A stretch of 64,000 nt of DNA, from the NCBI RefSeq assembly GCF_900108315.1, contig NZ_FNVB01000008.1:123581-187580 (forward strand), given 5' to 3'. The notes below the pieces were generated by a model, which saw only the letters and a list, made by a program, of their open reading frames with translations, ran no database searches and had not been told where the DNA came from. This document shows, in pieces, positions 15,995 through 24,197 of this stretch; the first letter of the stretch is position 1; every line of letters begins with the position of its first letter. A program made the position numbers and the translations under genes. Source of the DNA: Saccharopolyspora kobensis. GTDB taxonomy: Bacteria > Actinomycetota > Actinomycetes > Mycobacteriales > Pseudonocardiaceae.

Positions 15995-16451
15995 CCCGTT
16001 AGCGGGACCATGCGGCCGGTGCAGAACCTCCCCGACGGCGAGCTCGCCAGACGCGATGAGTGCCGCTCGATCGGCGTCGCTCCGCTGGCCTGGGCCGCTG
16101 ATCGCGCTCGGCGTCGGACTGGTCGACGGTGCGGCGCCAGCCGCCGTGGATGCCGAGACGACCGGCACAGCCGTGAGGCTGCTCAATACGGTGAGGTTCG
16201 ACAGCGAAGCGCTCGTCATCGCGGCGGCGGGCTCGTCAACAGTCACTCGGTCACGACTTGCGGCAGGTGTCCGCCTGTCGCGGAACACCCGAGGAGCTGG
16301 CGGGCAGCGACGCTTGGCGTTCGTCGCCGACAGTTCACGGATTCGCGGCAGGCCCTGCTGTGGACCTGCGCGGCGATCATCGTGCCGCCCGAATCCGAAG
16401 CCGCGCCGGAAGTGCCCGCCGCCCGATCGCGACGCGCGGGGCAGGGCTGGT
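15995..16451. other. Gene-poor stretch
   Basis: About 460 bases between the XRE regulator and the VOC gene. Open frames exist on both strands, but their compositions are irregular, they lack a convincing ribosome-binding site, and they match no family I recognise. It could hold a decayed gene or regulatory DNA. Confidence 0.4.
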
Positions 16452-16835
16452 TCAGTCGTCGGTGGCGCACATGCAGAACGGGTGGCCGGCCGGGTCGGCG
16501 TAGACGCGGAACTTCGCGTCCTGCTTGTCGGGCGGCTGCGGGAGCGGAGTCGCGCCCGCCCCGACCGCCAGCTTGTAGCCCTCGGCGATGGTTCTCACCC
16601 GGATGTCCAGGTGCATCATCTGCGGCACGTCGCCGCTGGGCCAAGTCGGCGGGCGGTAGTCCGGATCGCGCTGGAAGGCCAGCACCGCGCTGCCGTTCGG
16701 ATTCGCCAGCTCGACCCAGTCCGCGCTGGAGGCCTCCTCGTCCACCTGCCAGCCGAGCAGCCGGCCGTAGAAGTCGGCCAGTTCACGCGGATCCGGGCAG
16801 TCGATGGCGAACGCCGCGAGGTCGAGCTGGGTCAT
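16452..16835 (-). CDS. VOC-superfamily (glyoxalase/bleomycin-resistance-like) protein
   Basis: A 127-residue protein with two beta-alpha-beta-beta-beta modules: AFAIDCPDPRELADFYGRLLGW at the start and RVYADPAGHPFCMC at the end. MMHLDIRV in the middle carries the typical metal-site His. Single-domain VOC proteins work as dimers; the role (lyase, dioxygenase or drug binding) cannot be deduced. GGAGGAACG precedes the ATG. It follows the small gene at 16852 by 16 bases. Confidence 0.85.
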   Translation of the reverse strand: MTQLDLAAFAIDCPDPRELADFYGRLLGWQVDEEASSADWVELANPNGSAVLAFQRDPDYRPPTWPSGDVPQMMHLDIRVRTIAEGYKLAVGAGATPLPQPPDKQDAKFRVYADPAGHPFCMCATDD

Positions 16836-16851
16836 CGTTCCTCCGATCGGT

Positions 16852-17061
16852 TCAGGCAGTCGCGCGACGCGTGCCCGGGTCGACCGCTGCGCCGGGGCTC
16901 AGCGGGGCCGTGGTCGCCGCCCACCAGTTGGCGAACTGGTCAAGCCAGCGTGGCCGAAGTCGGCCGCCTTCGCTCAGCGCGCGGTCGATCTCCGCTTCGC
17001 GGGCCGCCGCGGCGGTCAGCGCGTGCCCGGTGTCCTGCGGCTCGATCTGAATCGGATTCAT
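16852..17061 (-). CDS. Small hypothetical protein
   Basis: A 69-residue protein, helical and Ala/Arg-rich, with a central RWLDQFANWWAATTAP. No family recognised. ATG 17061 has a GGGG-type site upstream. The 16-base gap to the VOC gene suggests one transcript. It could be a spurious frame, but the codon pattern matches its neighbours. Confidence 0.5.
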   Translation of the reverse strand: MNPIQIEPQDTGHALTAAAAREAEIDRALSEGGRLRPRWLDQFANWWAATTAPLSPGAAVDPGTRRATA

Positions 17062-17168
17062 CACGCACCCCTAACCCTCAAAACTGATTGACAGGTTACT
17101 AACCGGCGTGACCACTATGCGGGTTACGGGGACCCGGCACAACCCCCTACTGGCTTACGATGGTGTTC

Positions 17169-17702
17169 GTGAGCAGCAGAGCTGTCGCTCCGGAAGTGGT
17201 ACGACCACCGACGCTGGAGGTGGTCGAACTCGACTTCGACCACGACATCGAGCTAGTCCTGGCCTTCCTCAACACCTGCGACGCGGAAGACGGCACCGAA
17301 ACCCTGGACGACCACGATCAGTGGAAGCAGTGGTGCGCGGACCGCGGCCTGGGTGCGGCGCCCGACGTCGAAGCGGCGCGCGAGATCCGCGACTCCATGC
17401 GCAGCGCCGTCTCCTACGGGGTCCGACCACCCGGGCTCGCCACGGCGTGGCCGGTGCAAGTCCGGTTGCAGCGGGGCATACCCGTTCTGGCCGGCACCGA
17501 CGCGCTGGGCACCGTGCTGGTTGCGGCCGCCCGGCTGGTGCACACCGAGCACTGGGAACGGATCAAGATCTGCCCGGCCGACGACTGCCTGTGGGCGTTC
17601 TACGACCGGTCCCGCAACCGGTCCCGGACCTGGTGCTCGATGCGGGTGTGCGGCAACCGGGAGAAGGCCCGCTCCTGGCGGGAGCGCCACACCACCGCCT
17701 GA
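17169..17702 (+). CDS. CGNR zinc-finger protein (ABATE domain)
   Basis: A 177-residue protein with an N-terminal ABATE-like domain (LVLAFLNTCDAEDGTETL) and the C-terminal CGNR zinc finger: Cys135 and Cys140 in CPADDCLWAFYDRSRN, then Cys156 and Cys161 in CSMRVCGNREKARSWRERH. These are predicted DNA-binding regulators. I chose GTG 17169: TACGAT (17156-17161) lies seven bases before it as a -10 box and overlaps the ATG at 17160, which makes that start unlikely. The transcript would be leaderless. Confidence 0.88.
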   Translation: MSSRAVAPEVVRPPTLEVVELDFDHDIELVLAFLNTCDAEDGTETLDDHDQWKQWCADRGLGAAPDVEAAREIRDSMRSAVSYGVRPPGLATAWPVQVRLQRGIPVLAGTDALGTVLVAAARLVHTEHWERIKICPADDCLWAFYDRSRNRSRTWCSMRVCGNREKARSWRERHTTA

Positions 17703-17709
17703 ACCGGCC

Positions 17710-18966
17710 TCAGAAGAACAGCTGCGAGACGCTGTGGATCGCCAGGCCGGCGAGGGCGCCGACCACGGTGCCGTTGATCCGGATGAACTGGAGATCCCGG
17801 CCGACCTGCAGTTCGATCTTGCGGGAGGTCTCGCCGGCGTCCCAGCGCTCCACCGTGTCGGTGATCAGCGTGGTCAGCTCGTCGCGGTAGTTGGACACCA
17901 CGTAGACCGTGGCGCTCTCCACCCAGCCGTTCACCTTGGCCTGCAGCTCCGGTTCCTCGACGAGCCTGCGGCCCAGCGAGCGCAGGCCGTCGCGGACCCG
18001 GACGCGCAGTTCGCTGGAGGGGTCCTCGGCCGCGTCGAGCAGCATCTTCTTCGCCGTACCCCAGGCCGAGGCCACCAGGTTCTGCACCTCGGGGTGCTCC
18101 AGCACCTGCTGCTGGATCTGCTCGGCCTTGGCCATCGTCTTCGGGTCGTGCTGCAGGTCGTCGGCGAACTCGACCAGGAAGCGGTCGACGGCCTTGCGCA
18201 TCGGGTGCTCGGGGTCGGTCTTGACCGCCCAGGCGAAGGACAGCACCTCGGCGTAGATCTTGTCGGCCACCATGGTGTCGAAGAACTTCGGCGACCAGGA
18301 CGGCGCGCGCTGGCTCACCACGCGCAGCACCGTCTCGTGGTTGTCGCGCACCCAGTCGTAGGCGCGATCGCAGACCAGGTCCACCAGCTTGTGGTGCGAA
18401 CCGTCGGCGAAGACCTGGCCCAGGATCCGCCCGAGCGGCGGCCCGAACGGCTGCGCGAGCACCTTGCGCACGACCGCCTGCTCCAGCACGGCCTGCACGT
18501 CGTCGTCCCGCAACACCTGCACGGCACCGCGCACGGCCGTGGCCAGCTCGGAGGTCACGCGCTCGGCGTGCTCCTCGTCGTCGAGCCAGCCGCCCAGCCG
18601 GCGGCTGATCTCGGCCCGGCGCAGCTTGTCCCGCACCACCTGTTCGGACAGGAAGTTCGTGCCCACGAAGTCGCCGAGGCTGCGGCCGATCACGTCCTTG
18701 CGGGTCGGGATGATCGCGGTGTGCGGGATCGGCAGCCCGAGCGGTCGCCGGAACAGCGCGGTGACCGCGAACCAGTCCGCCAGCGCACCGACCATGCCCG
18801 CCTCCGCGGCGGCCCGCACGTAGCCCGCCCACGCCGCATCGTTGCTCTCCTGCCAGCGGGCGAAGACGTAGATCAAGGCCGCTAGCACCAGGAGCCCGCC
18901 TGCGACGGCCTTCATCCGCCGCAGGCGCCGGCGCTTGTCAGTGTCGGAAACCGATGTGGGCTGCAC
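17710..18966 (-). CDS. DUF445 family membrane protein
   Basis: A 418-residue YjiN/DUF445 protein: an N-terminal membrane segment (LLVLAALIYVFARW), the conserved AEAGMVGALADWFAVTALFRRPLGLPIPHTAIIP block, long helical stretches and a C-terminal membrane segment ending HSVSQLFF. The family is thought to be membrane-tethered with a large helical domain; function unknown. CACAAT (complement of 18973-18978) lies six bases before the GTG, consistent with a leaderless mRNA. It converges with the CGNR gene. Confidence 0.9.
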   Translation of the reverse strand: MQPTSVSDTDKRRRLRRMKAVAGGLLVLAALIYVFARWQESNDAAWAGYVRAAAEAGMVGALADWFAVTALFRRPLGLPIPHTAIIPTRKDVIGRSLGDFVGTNFLSEQVVRDKLRRAEISRRLGGWLDDEEHAERVTSELATAVRGAVQVLRDDDVQAVLEQAVVRKVLAQPFGPPLGRILGQVFADGSHHKLVDLVCDRAYDWVRDNHETVLRVVSQRAPSWSPKFFDTMVADKIYAEVLSFAWAVKTDPEHPMRKAVDRFLVEFADDLQHDPKTMAKAEQIQQQVLEHPEVQNLVASAWGTAKKMLLDAAEDPSSELRVRVRDGLRSLGRRLVEEPELQAKVNGWVESATVYVVSNYRDELTTLITDTVERWDAGETSRKIELQVGRDLQFIRINGTVVGALAGLAIHSVSQLFF

Positions 18967-19187
18967 ACACCGATTGTGGCAGTGCTCGCCGGGTGCTCAC
19001 TCCGTCGGCGGGCAGAACACCAGCGGAATCACACCTCGACGTGCCGGTTCCGAGCGCTTTCCGGGCGCGCCCGGCAGGACGGGAACGGCCTGGTCAGAGC
19101 TGTGCCGCGGCACTGCGCGTTCCACGTCCTGGACAGCGACCGGCTGGAACCGCACACCGCCGCGCGTTTCGACTACTCTCGGCAGAC

Positions 19188-20357
19188 GTGCGTACTCCAG
19201 CCCTCACCACCCGGTTGCGCCCGTTCACCTCGACGATCTTCGCCGAGATCACCGAGCTGGCCCGCCGGACCGGCGCGGTCAACCTCGGCCAGGGCTTCCC
19301 GGACACCGACGGGCCCGAGGGCATGCTGCGAGTCGCGCAGGAGGCGATCGCCAACGGCGTGAACCAGTACCCGCCGGGTGCCGGGGAGCCGGAGCTGCGC
19401 GCCGCGATCTCCGAGCACCGCGCCGCGCGCTACGGCATCGAGCACCGGCCCGAGGACGAGGTGCTGGTCACCGTCGGCGCCACCGAGGCGCTGACCGCCG
19501 CGATGCTCGCCCTGGTCGAGCCCGGTGACGAGGTCGTGCTCATCGAGCCGTACTACGACTCCTACCCGGTCGCGGTCGCGATGGCGGGCGGCGTCCGCCG
19601 CACCGTCGCGCTCCGGCAGGGCCCCGACCACCGCTTCGAGCTCGACCTGGACGCACTGCGCGCCGCGGTCGGCCCGCAGACGCGCGTGCTGCTGCTGAAC
19701 TCGCCGCACAACCCGACCGGCACCGTGTTCACCGACGCCGAGCTGGCCGCCATCGCCGAGGTCTGCCGCGAGAACGACGTCATCGCCATCACCGACGAGG
19801 TCTACGAGCACCTCCTCTTCGACGGTCGCGAGCACCACCCGCTGGCTTCCCTGCCCGACATGGCCGAGCGCACGCTGTCGATCTCCAGCGTGGGCAAGAG
19901 CTTCAGCGCCACCGGCTGGAAGATCGGCTGGATCTGCGGTCCGGCCGAGCTGGTCGCCGCGGTGCGCGCCGCCAAGCAGTTCATGACCTTCGTCGGCGGC
20001 GCACCGTTCCAGCCCGCGGTCGCGCACGCCCTGCGCAACGAGCTCGACTGGGTCGAGCAGCTGCGCAAGGACCTGCAGCGCAAGCGGGACCGGCTCGCCG
20101 AGGGCCTCACCGAAGCCGGCTTCGACGTGCTCAGCAGCGAAGGCACCTACTTCATCTGCGCCGACGTCCGGCCGCTCGGCTTCGAGGACGGCGCAGAGCT
20201 GTGCCGCTCGCTGCCGGAACGCATCGGCCTGGCCGCGATCCCGGTGCAGGTCTTCTGCGACAACCCGGACCCGGCCAAGCACCTGGTCCGCTTCGCCTTC
20301 TGCAAGCGCGACGAGGTCCTCGACGAAGCGATCAAGCGCCTCCACAAGCTCCGCTGA
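19188..20357 (+). CDS. Class I PLP aminotransferase (DapC/methionine-aminotransferase-like)
   Basis: A 389-residue fold-type I aminotransferase: NLGQGFPDTDGP, the substrate loop NQYPPGAGEPELRAAI, NSPHNPTGTVF with Asn, ITDEVYEHLLFDG with Asp/Tyr, and SSVGKSFSATGWKIGW holding the Schiff-base Lys. The closest described relatives are mycobacterial Rv0858c, annotated as N-succinyldiaminopimelate aminotransferase, and kynurenine/methionine aminotransferases; sequence alone does not decide. GTG 19188 begins right at the family N-terminus; TACTCT (19174-19179) lies eight bases before it, so it may be leaderless. Confidence 0.9.
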   Translation: MRTPALTTRLRPFTSTIFAEITELARRTGAVNLGQGFPDTDGPEGMLRVAQEAIANGVNQYPPGAGEPELRAAISEHRAARYGIEHRPEDEVLVTVGATEALTAAMLALVEPGDEVVLIEPYYDSYPVAVAMAGGVRRTVALRQGPDHRFELDLDALRAAVGPQTRVLLLNSPHNPTGTVFTDAELAAIAEVCRENDVIAITDEVYEHLLFDGREHHPLASLPDMAERTLSISSVGKSFSATGWKIGWICGPAELVAAVRAAKQFMTFVGGAPFQPAVAHALRNELDWVEQLRKDLQRKRDRLAEGLTEAGFDVLSSEGTYFICADVRPLGFEDGAELCRSLPERIGLAAIPVQVFCDNPDPAKHLVRFAFCKRDEVLDEAIKRLHKLR

Positions 20358-20382
20358 AAGCCGAGCGCGACTCGGCCAGCTG

Positions 20383-22992
20383 TCATCGATCACCTCCGTA
20401 GCCGAGGCAGACGAAGCCGGACTCGCCGTGCTCGGCCTGTGCCGCGGCGAGGGCTTCGGCCGGTGGGACCCCGCTGCTGAGGGCACTGTGCAGCGAGGTC
20501 ATCACGTCCACCGTGCGCTCGTCGGGCACCGGGACGACGCTGGCGATCACCGTTGCCGTGCCGCGACCGAGGAGCGTGGTCGCCAGGCCGCTCAGCTGAT
20601 CTCCTCGGCCGACCGCCGACCTGCCCACGTCGCACGCCGACAGCACCACCGTGGCCGGGCCCCGGTGCAGCCTGTCGAGGTCGTAGGCGTAGAGCGGGCC
20701 GTCCGCGAGATCCAGGCAGGACAGCAGCGGTTGGTCGTCGCGGAAGCGGCCGTGCGCGGCGATGTGCACCACCGCCGCACCATCCACAGTGGACAAGACG
20801 CGCTCGGTGGTGGCATCCGCCCCGGTCAGCAGCCGGCCGCCCGCCGCACCGTGCAGCGCCCGCACTTCGCGCTCCGCGTGGTCCAGCCCGGGCCCGGCGA
20901 TCCACACCGCCGTGCCAGCCGGATCGGCGGCGCGCGCGTCCAGCGCCGAACGCAGCCAGCAGCGCACGGACGGCGCCACGGTGACGCTCCGGCCGCGGCA
21001 CGCGGGCAGCGCCGCCCAGGGCAGCACGTGCAGCCGCCCGGTCGGGATCACCACCAGCGGGCGTTTCCGCCCGAGCACCGGCAGCACCGGGTCCAGGAGC
21101 TGCGCCTGCAACTCCTCCGCTGCCTGCCGGGCACCGTGCTCGAACATCGGCGCAGCACGCGGCGCGGTGCCGGCAGCCTGCCTGGACAGCAGGTGCCGGA
21201 GCCTGGCCGCCTGCGTGTGCGCGCTGCCCTCCGGACCGAGCACGTGCAGCCGAACCTCGCCGTCCACAATGGATACCGCGAACAACCGGCCGCGGTGCGA
21301 GCACAGGCTCAGCAGAGCGGACTCGCCGAGCACACCGCTCACCTCGCCCAGCCCGCACGGCCCCGGTAGCCCGCTGGTCCGGCCCTCCACCAGCATCGCG
21401 CGATGGCGGACCTGCTCCTCCAACCCGGCGACGAGCCGCAGCGGGCCGCGCGTGCTCCGGGTCTCCCGCACCGCCGAGCGCAACCGCACCAGGGCCGAGT
21501 TCAGCTGCGAATCCACCGGCGGTCGCAGGGCTCTGCGGTGCAGCGCACTGGCCCGGCACCGCTCCGTCCAGTTCAGCACCAGCTCGGGATCCCCGTTGCG
21601 CAGCGCGGCACCGACCGCGAGGTCGCCGAGCTCGGCCGCCAAGCCCGCGGTGTGCGCCCGCAGCTCGAACGCCACCATGTCGGAGAGCTGGCTGTCCACG
21701 GCGCGCAATCCGCCCTGGCAAGCCTCGAACAACCGCTCCAGGTCGTCGTCCTGCTCGGCCAGCAGCGCTTCGGCCAACCAGCCCAACGCCCGGTGCTGCG
21801 GAGGCGCCGACGCGGCCTCGCGCAGCGGCGCGCACATGGCGAAGAGCTTCCGGGACGCCGTGCGCATTCCCGCCCCAGCCGCACATCTGCCCGCAGTGAG
21901 CCGGAGTTCCGCGGCCGTGCCGATCGAGCCCGCTTCCGCGCACGCCGCAGCCGCTCGCCGCGCCGCCGACAGGGCGTACCGCGAGCACTGGCCTGCGCGC
22001 AGCTTCGCCTGCCACGCAACGGCAGTCGCCACCGCAGCCCAAGCGGGACGGCGCTGCGCGCGGAACAACCGCCGCGCGCTGTTCGCCGCCTGCACCGCAG
22101 CGGGCAGATCGTCGGCACGCAGCGCGCAACCGGCGAGCGCCAGCCGGGTGTCCGCGAGCCGCCCGGCCCGTCCGCAGGCGGCCAACCGCTCCGCTGCCTG
22201 CTCCATCACCGCTCTGGCGTCGGCGGCCAGCCCGGCTGCGGCCAGCGCTTCCGCCCGGTCGACCAGGGCCTCCGGGCTCGATCGCACGTCAAGGCCCGCC
22301 GCAACCGCTTCCTCGAACAACCGGAGCGCACGCGGCAGGTCACCGGCGCGGAAGGCGACGCAGCCCCGGTTGTGCCTGCACCCCGCGGCCCGCGCGGGCT
22401 GCCCTCCGGCCGCGAAGACCCGCTCCGCGGCGGACAGATCGTTCTCGGCCGCCACCAACCGGTTCGAGTACAGGTTGGCCAGCCCGCGCCCCATCAGCGC
22501 GTTGGCCGTCCAGCGCCGATCGTCGTCGGCCCGCAGGCTGCGCAACGCCCGGGTCAGCTCGACGCGCGCCTGCTGGTGCTGATCGCCCTGGCAGTGCAGC
22601 AACCCGCGCAGGCAGGCGGCTCTGCCCTGTTCGGCGGCGTGCAACCGAGGTTCGGCCGCGACCAGGTTCGCCCAGCTGGCGTCGACATCACCTCGCTCCA
22701 TCTCGATCCACGCCAGCGTGAGCTGCAACTGGGCGGCCAGCTGCCACCGTTGCGCACGGCGCGCCGCGACGAGCCCGAGCCGGGCGTGCCGGTGCGCCTG
22801 CCGCACCCGCCCCTGCTCGACGGCTGCCAGCGCCGCGATGTGCCTGGCCAGCACGCGCAGTTCGCCGTCCGGGCACGACAGCAGCTCCGCCGCCTTGCGC
22901 ATCGCGGCTTCCGGCGCCGAGCTGGCGTTGTCCCGCCACCACAGCGCGGCGCCGATCCGGTCCAGCGGCGCCACCGCCGCACCGGCGCTCAA
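20383..22992 (-). CDS. TPR-CHAT caspase-like protein
   Basis: About 869 residues. The first ~550 are Ala-rich helical repeats of TPR type (for example RAARLFEEA-like units with LGLVAARRAQRWQLAAQLQL). The last ~280 form a CHAT domain: VVHIAAHGRFRDDQP with catalytic His near 747 and VVLSACDVGRSAVGRGDQL with catalytic Cys near 787, then LLGRGTATVIASVVPVPD. CHAT domains are caspase/separase-fold cysteine proteases. No signal peptide. It overlaps the upstream small gene by four bases if TTG 22992 is used; GTG 22974 is an alternative. It is the third gene after the ECF sigma factor, so probably one operon. Confidence 0.88.
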   Translation of the reverse strand: MSAGAAVAPLDRIGAALWWRDNASSAPEAAMRKAAELLSCPDGELRVLARHIAALAAVEQGRVRQAHRHARLGLVAARRAQRWQLAAQLQLTLAWIEMERGDVDASWANLVAAEPRLHAAEQGRAACLRGLLHCQGDQHQQARVELTRALRSLRADDDRRWTANALMGRGLANLYSNRLVAAENDLSAAERVFAAGGQPARAAGCRHNRGCVAFRAGDLPRALRLFEEAVAAGLDVRSSPEALVDRAEALAAAGLAADARAVMEQAAERLAACGRAGRLADTRLALAGCALRADDLPAAVQAANSARRLFRAQRRPAWAAVATAVAWQAKLRAGQCSRYALSAARRAAAACAEAGSIGTAAELRLTAGRCAAGAGMRTASRKLFAMCAPLREAASAPPQHRALGWLAEALLAEQDDDLERLFEACQGGLRAVDSQLSDMVAFELRAHTAGLAAELGDLAVGAALRNGDPELVLNWTERCRASALHRRALRPPVDSQLNSALVRLRSAVRETRSTRGPLRLVAGLEEQVRHRAMLVEGRTSGLPGPCGLGEVSGVLGESALLSLCSHRGRLFAVSIVDGEVRLHVLGPEGSAHTQAARLRHLLSRQAAGTAPRAAPMFEHGARQAAEELQAQLLDPVLPVLGRKRPLVVIPTGRLHVLPWAALPACRGRSVTVAPSVRCWLRSALDARAADPAGTAVWIAGPGLDHAEREVRALHGAAGGRLLTGADATTERVLSTVDGAAVVHIAAHGRFRDDQPLLSCLDLADGPLYAYDLDRLHRGPATVVLSACDVGRSAVGRGDQLSGLATTLLGRGTATVIASVVPVPDERTVDVMTSLHSALSSGVPPAEALAAAQAEHGESGFVCLGYGGDR

Positions 22993-23465
22993 CAGACCAG
23001 CCAATCCGCGACGGCGGGCGCCGACCGCAGCGGCCGGAACACCACGCTCAGCGGACCGCGCGGGACGTCCGGCACCCGGAACGCACCGTGCTCGTCCAAC
23101 GCGCCCGTGCACTCACCGGACCGGTGCCGCAGCACCACGTCGCCGGTCGGCGGCGTTCCGCCCGCTCGGTTCAGCACCAGCCCGGAGACCTGGTACCGAT
23201 CTTCCGCGACCGGGGCCAGGTCCAGCTCCAGCACCCGGCCCGGCATCGCGAAGGTGAGCACCCGCGGCTCGGCCGGGCCGATGGAGCGCACCTTGGCCGA
23301 CGACTCGGCCGAATCCCCGATCAACCGCAGCGAATCCGCGTCCTGGTAGCCCATCCGGCGCGACATCGCCGCATAGGCGCCCGCGAGCGCGCGCTCGGGA
23401 ACGGGATCGCTGGACCGGAACAGCTCCCGCAGCTCGCGCAGCTCGCTCGGCAGTCCCCCGTTCAT
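22989..23465 (-). CDS. Small beta-sandwich protein of the CHAT operon
   Basis: A 158-residue protein lying between the sigma factor and the CHAT gene with ATGA overlaps on both sides (ATGA with the sigma stop; TTGA with the CHAT start). The N-terminal third is helical (ELRELRELFRSSDPVPERAL); the C-terminal two-thirds look like a carboxypeptidase-regulatory/Ig-like sandwich (YQVSGLVLNRAGG, then GAFRVPDVPRGPLSVVFRP). No enzyme residues are visible. It may act as a regulator or adaptor between sigma factor and protease; this is inference from the coupled arrangement only. Confidence 0.75.
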   Translation of the reverse strand: MNGGLPSELRELRELFRSSDPVPERALAGAYAAMSRRMGYQDADSLRLIGDSAESSAKVRSIGPAEPRVLTFAMPGRVLELDLAPVAEDRYQVSGLVLNRAGGTPPTGDVVLRHRSGECTGALDEHGAFRVPDVPRGPLSVVFRPLRSAPAVADWLVC

Positions 23466-24046
23466 CCCGCCACCTCCTCGGGCACGTCGCCGGCGAGCAT
23501 GCGCCGCCGCAGCTCCGCCAGGCAGCGGCTCTTCTTCGGTCCGATGGTGCCGCGCGGCCAGCCCAGGGCCTCGCTGACCTGCGCATAGCTCGCCTCCGGC
23601 GCGACCGCCAGCACGCGCAGCAGCTGCTGGCAGCGCTGCGGCAGCTCGGCGAAGGACTGCGCCAACCGGGAACTCGTCCACGCCCGCAGCACCTTGTGCT
23701 CCGGTGCCTCGGCGTGCTCCGCTCCGAGGAGCGCCTCCGCGTCCAGCCCGACCGGCGACTCCCGCTGCCGAGCGCGGTGCAGCCGCAGCGATTCCCGGCG
23801 CGCGGTGGTCACCAACCATGCGGACAGCGACTCCGGGTCGCGCAGCCGCTCAAGGTTCTCCGCCAGCAGCAGCCACGTCGCCTGGCAGATGTCCTCGGCA
23901 TCCGCGGCGTTCGCGGAGAACGCCCGCGACACGCCCCAGACCACCGGCGCGTTGCGGTCTACCAGTTCCCGCCACGCCTGCTGATCACCCGACGCCGCCC
24001 GGTGCAACAACACCGCCGCGGCGCCGGTCTCCCCGACCTCGTGCAC
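23462..24046 (-). CDS. ECF-type RNA polymerase sigma factor
   Basis: A 194-residue sigma-70 family protein with region 2 (AWRELVDRNAPVVWGVSRAF, then DAEDICQATWLLLAENLERL) and region 4 (LPQRCQQLLRVLAVAPEASY, ALGWPRGTIGPKKSRCLAEL). GTG 24046 follows GGAGGA at a good distance; the longer frame is rejected. No membrane anti-sigma gene is adjacent; instead the next two genes encode the beta-sandwich and CHAT proteins in overlapping order. That suggests control by partner proteins or by proteolysis. Confidence 0.9.
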   Translation of the reverse strand: MHEVGETGAAAVLLHRAASGDQQAWRELVDRNAPVVWGVSRAFSANAADAEDICQATWLLLAENLERLRDPESLSAWLVTTARRESLRLHRARQRESPVGLDAEALLGAEHAEAPEHKVLRAWTSSRLAQSFAELPQRCQQLLRVLAVAPEASYAQVSEALGWPRGTIGPKKSRCLAELRRRMLAGDVPEEVAG

Positions 24047-24197
24047 GACCTGTTCCTCCCCGCTCCCGGATCTTCGTGCCCCCGGGTAAATAGAGGAGCG
24101 AGCAGGCCGCACAGATTCACTTCAAGCCGATTACCGCTCGAACGGGTAGCGATCCCGAGCGATTTCGGGTGATCAACTCGGAGCCCGCAGCCGAGCT

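Noticed and set aside
15975..17087. Forward frame of 370 codons across 15975-17087
   Set aside because: Overlaps the VOC and small genes antisense, lacks a start site and any domain; composition is that of a shadow frame.
17160..17168. ATG 17160 as the start of the CGNR gene
   Set aside because: It falls inside the TACGAT -10 box; the GTG seven bases later fits a leaderless transcript.
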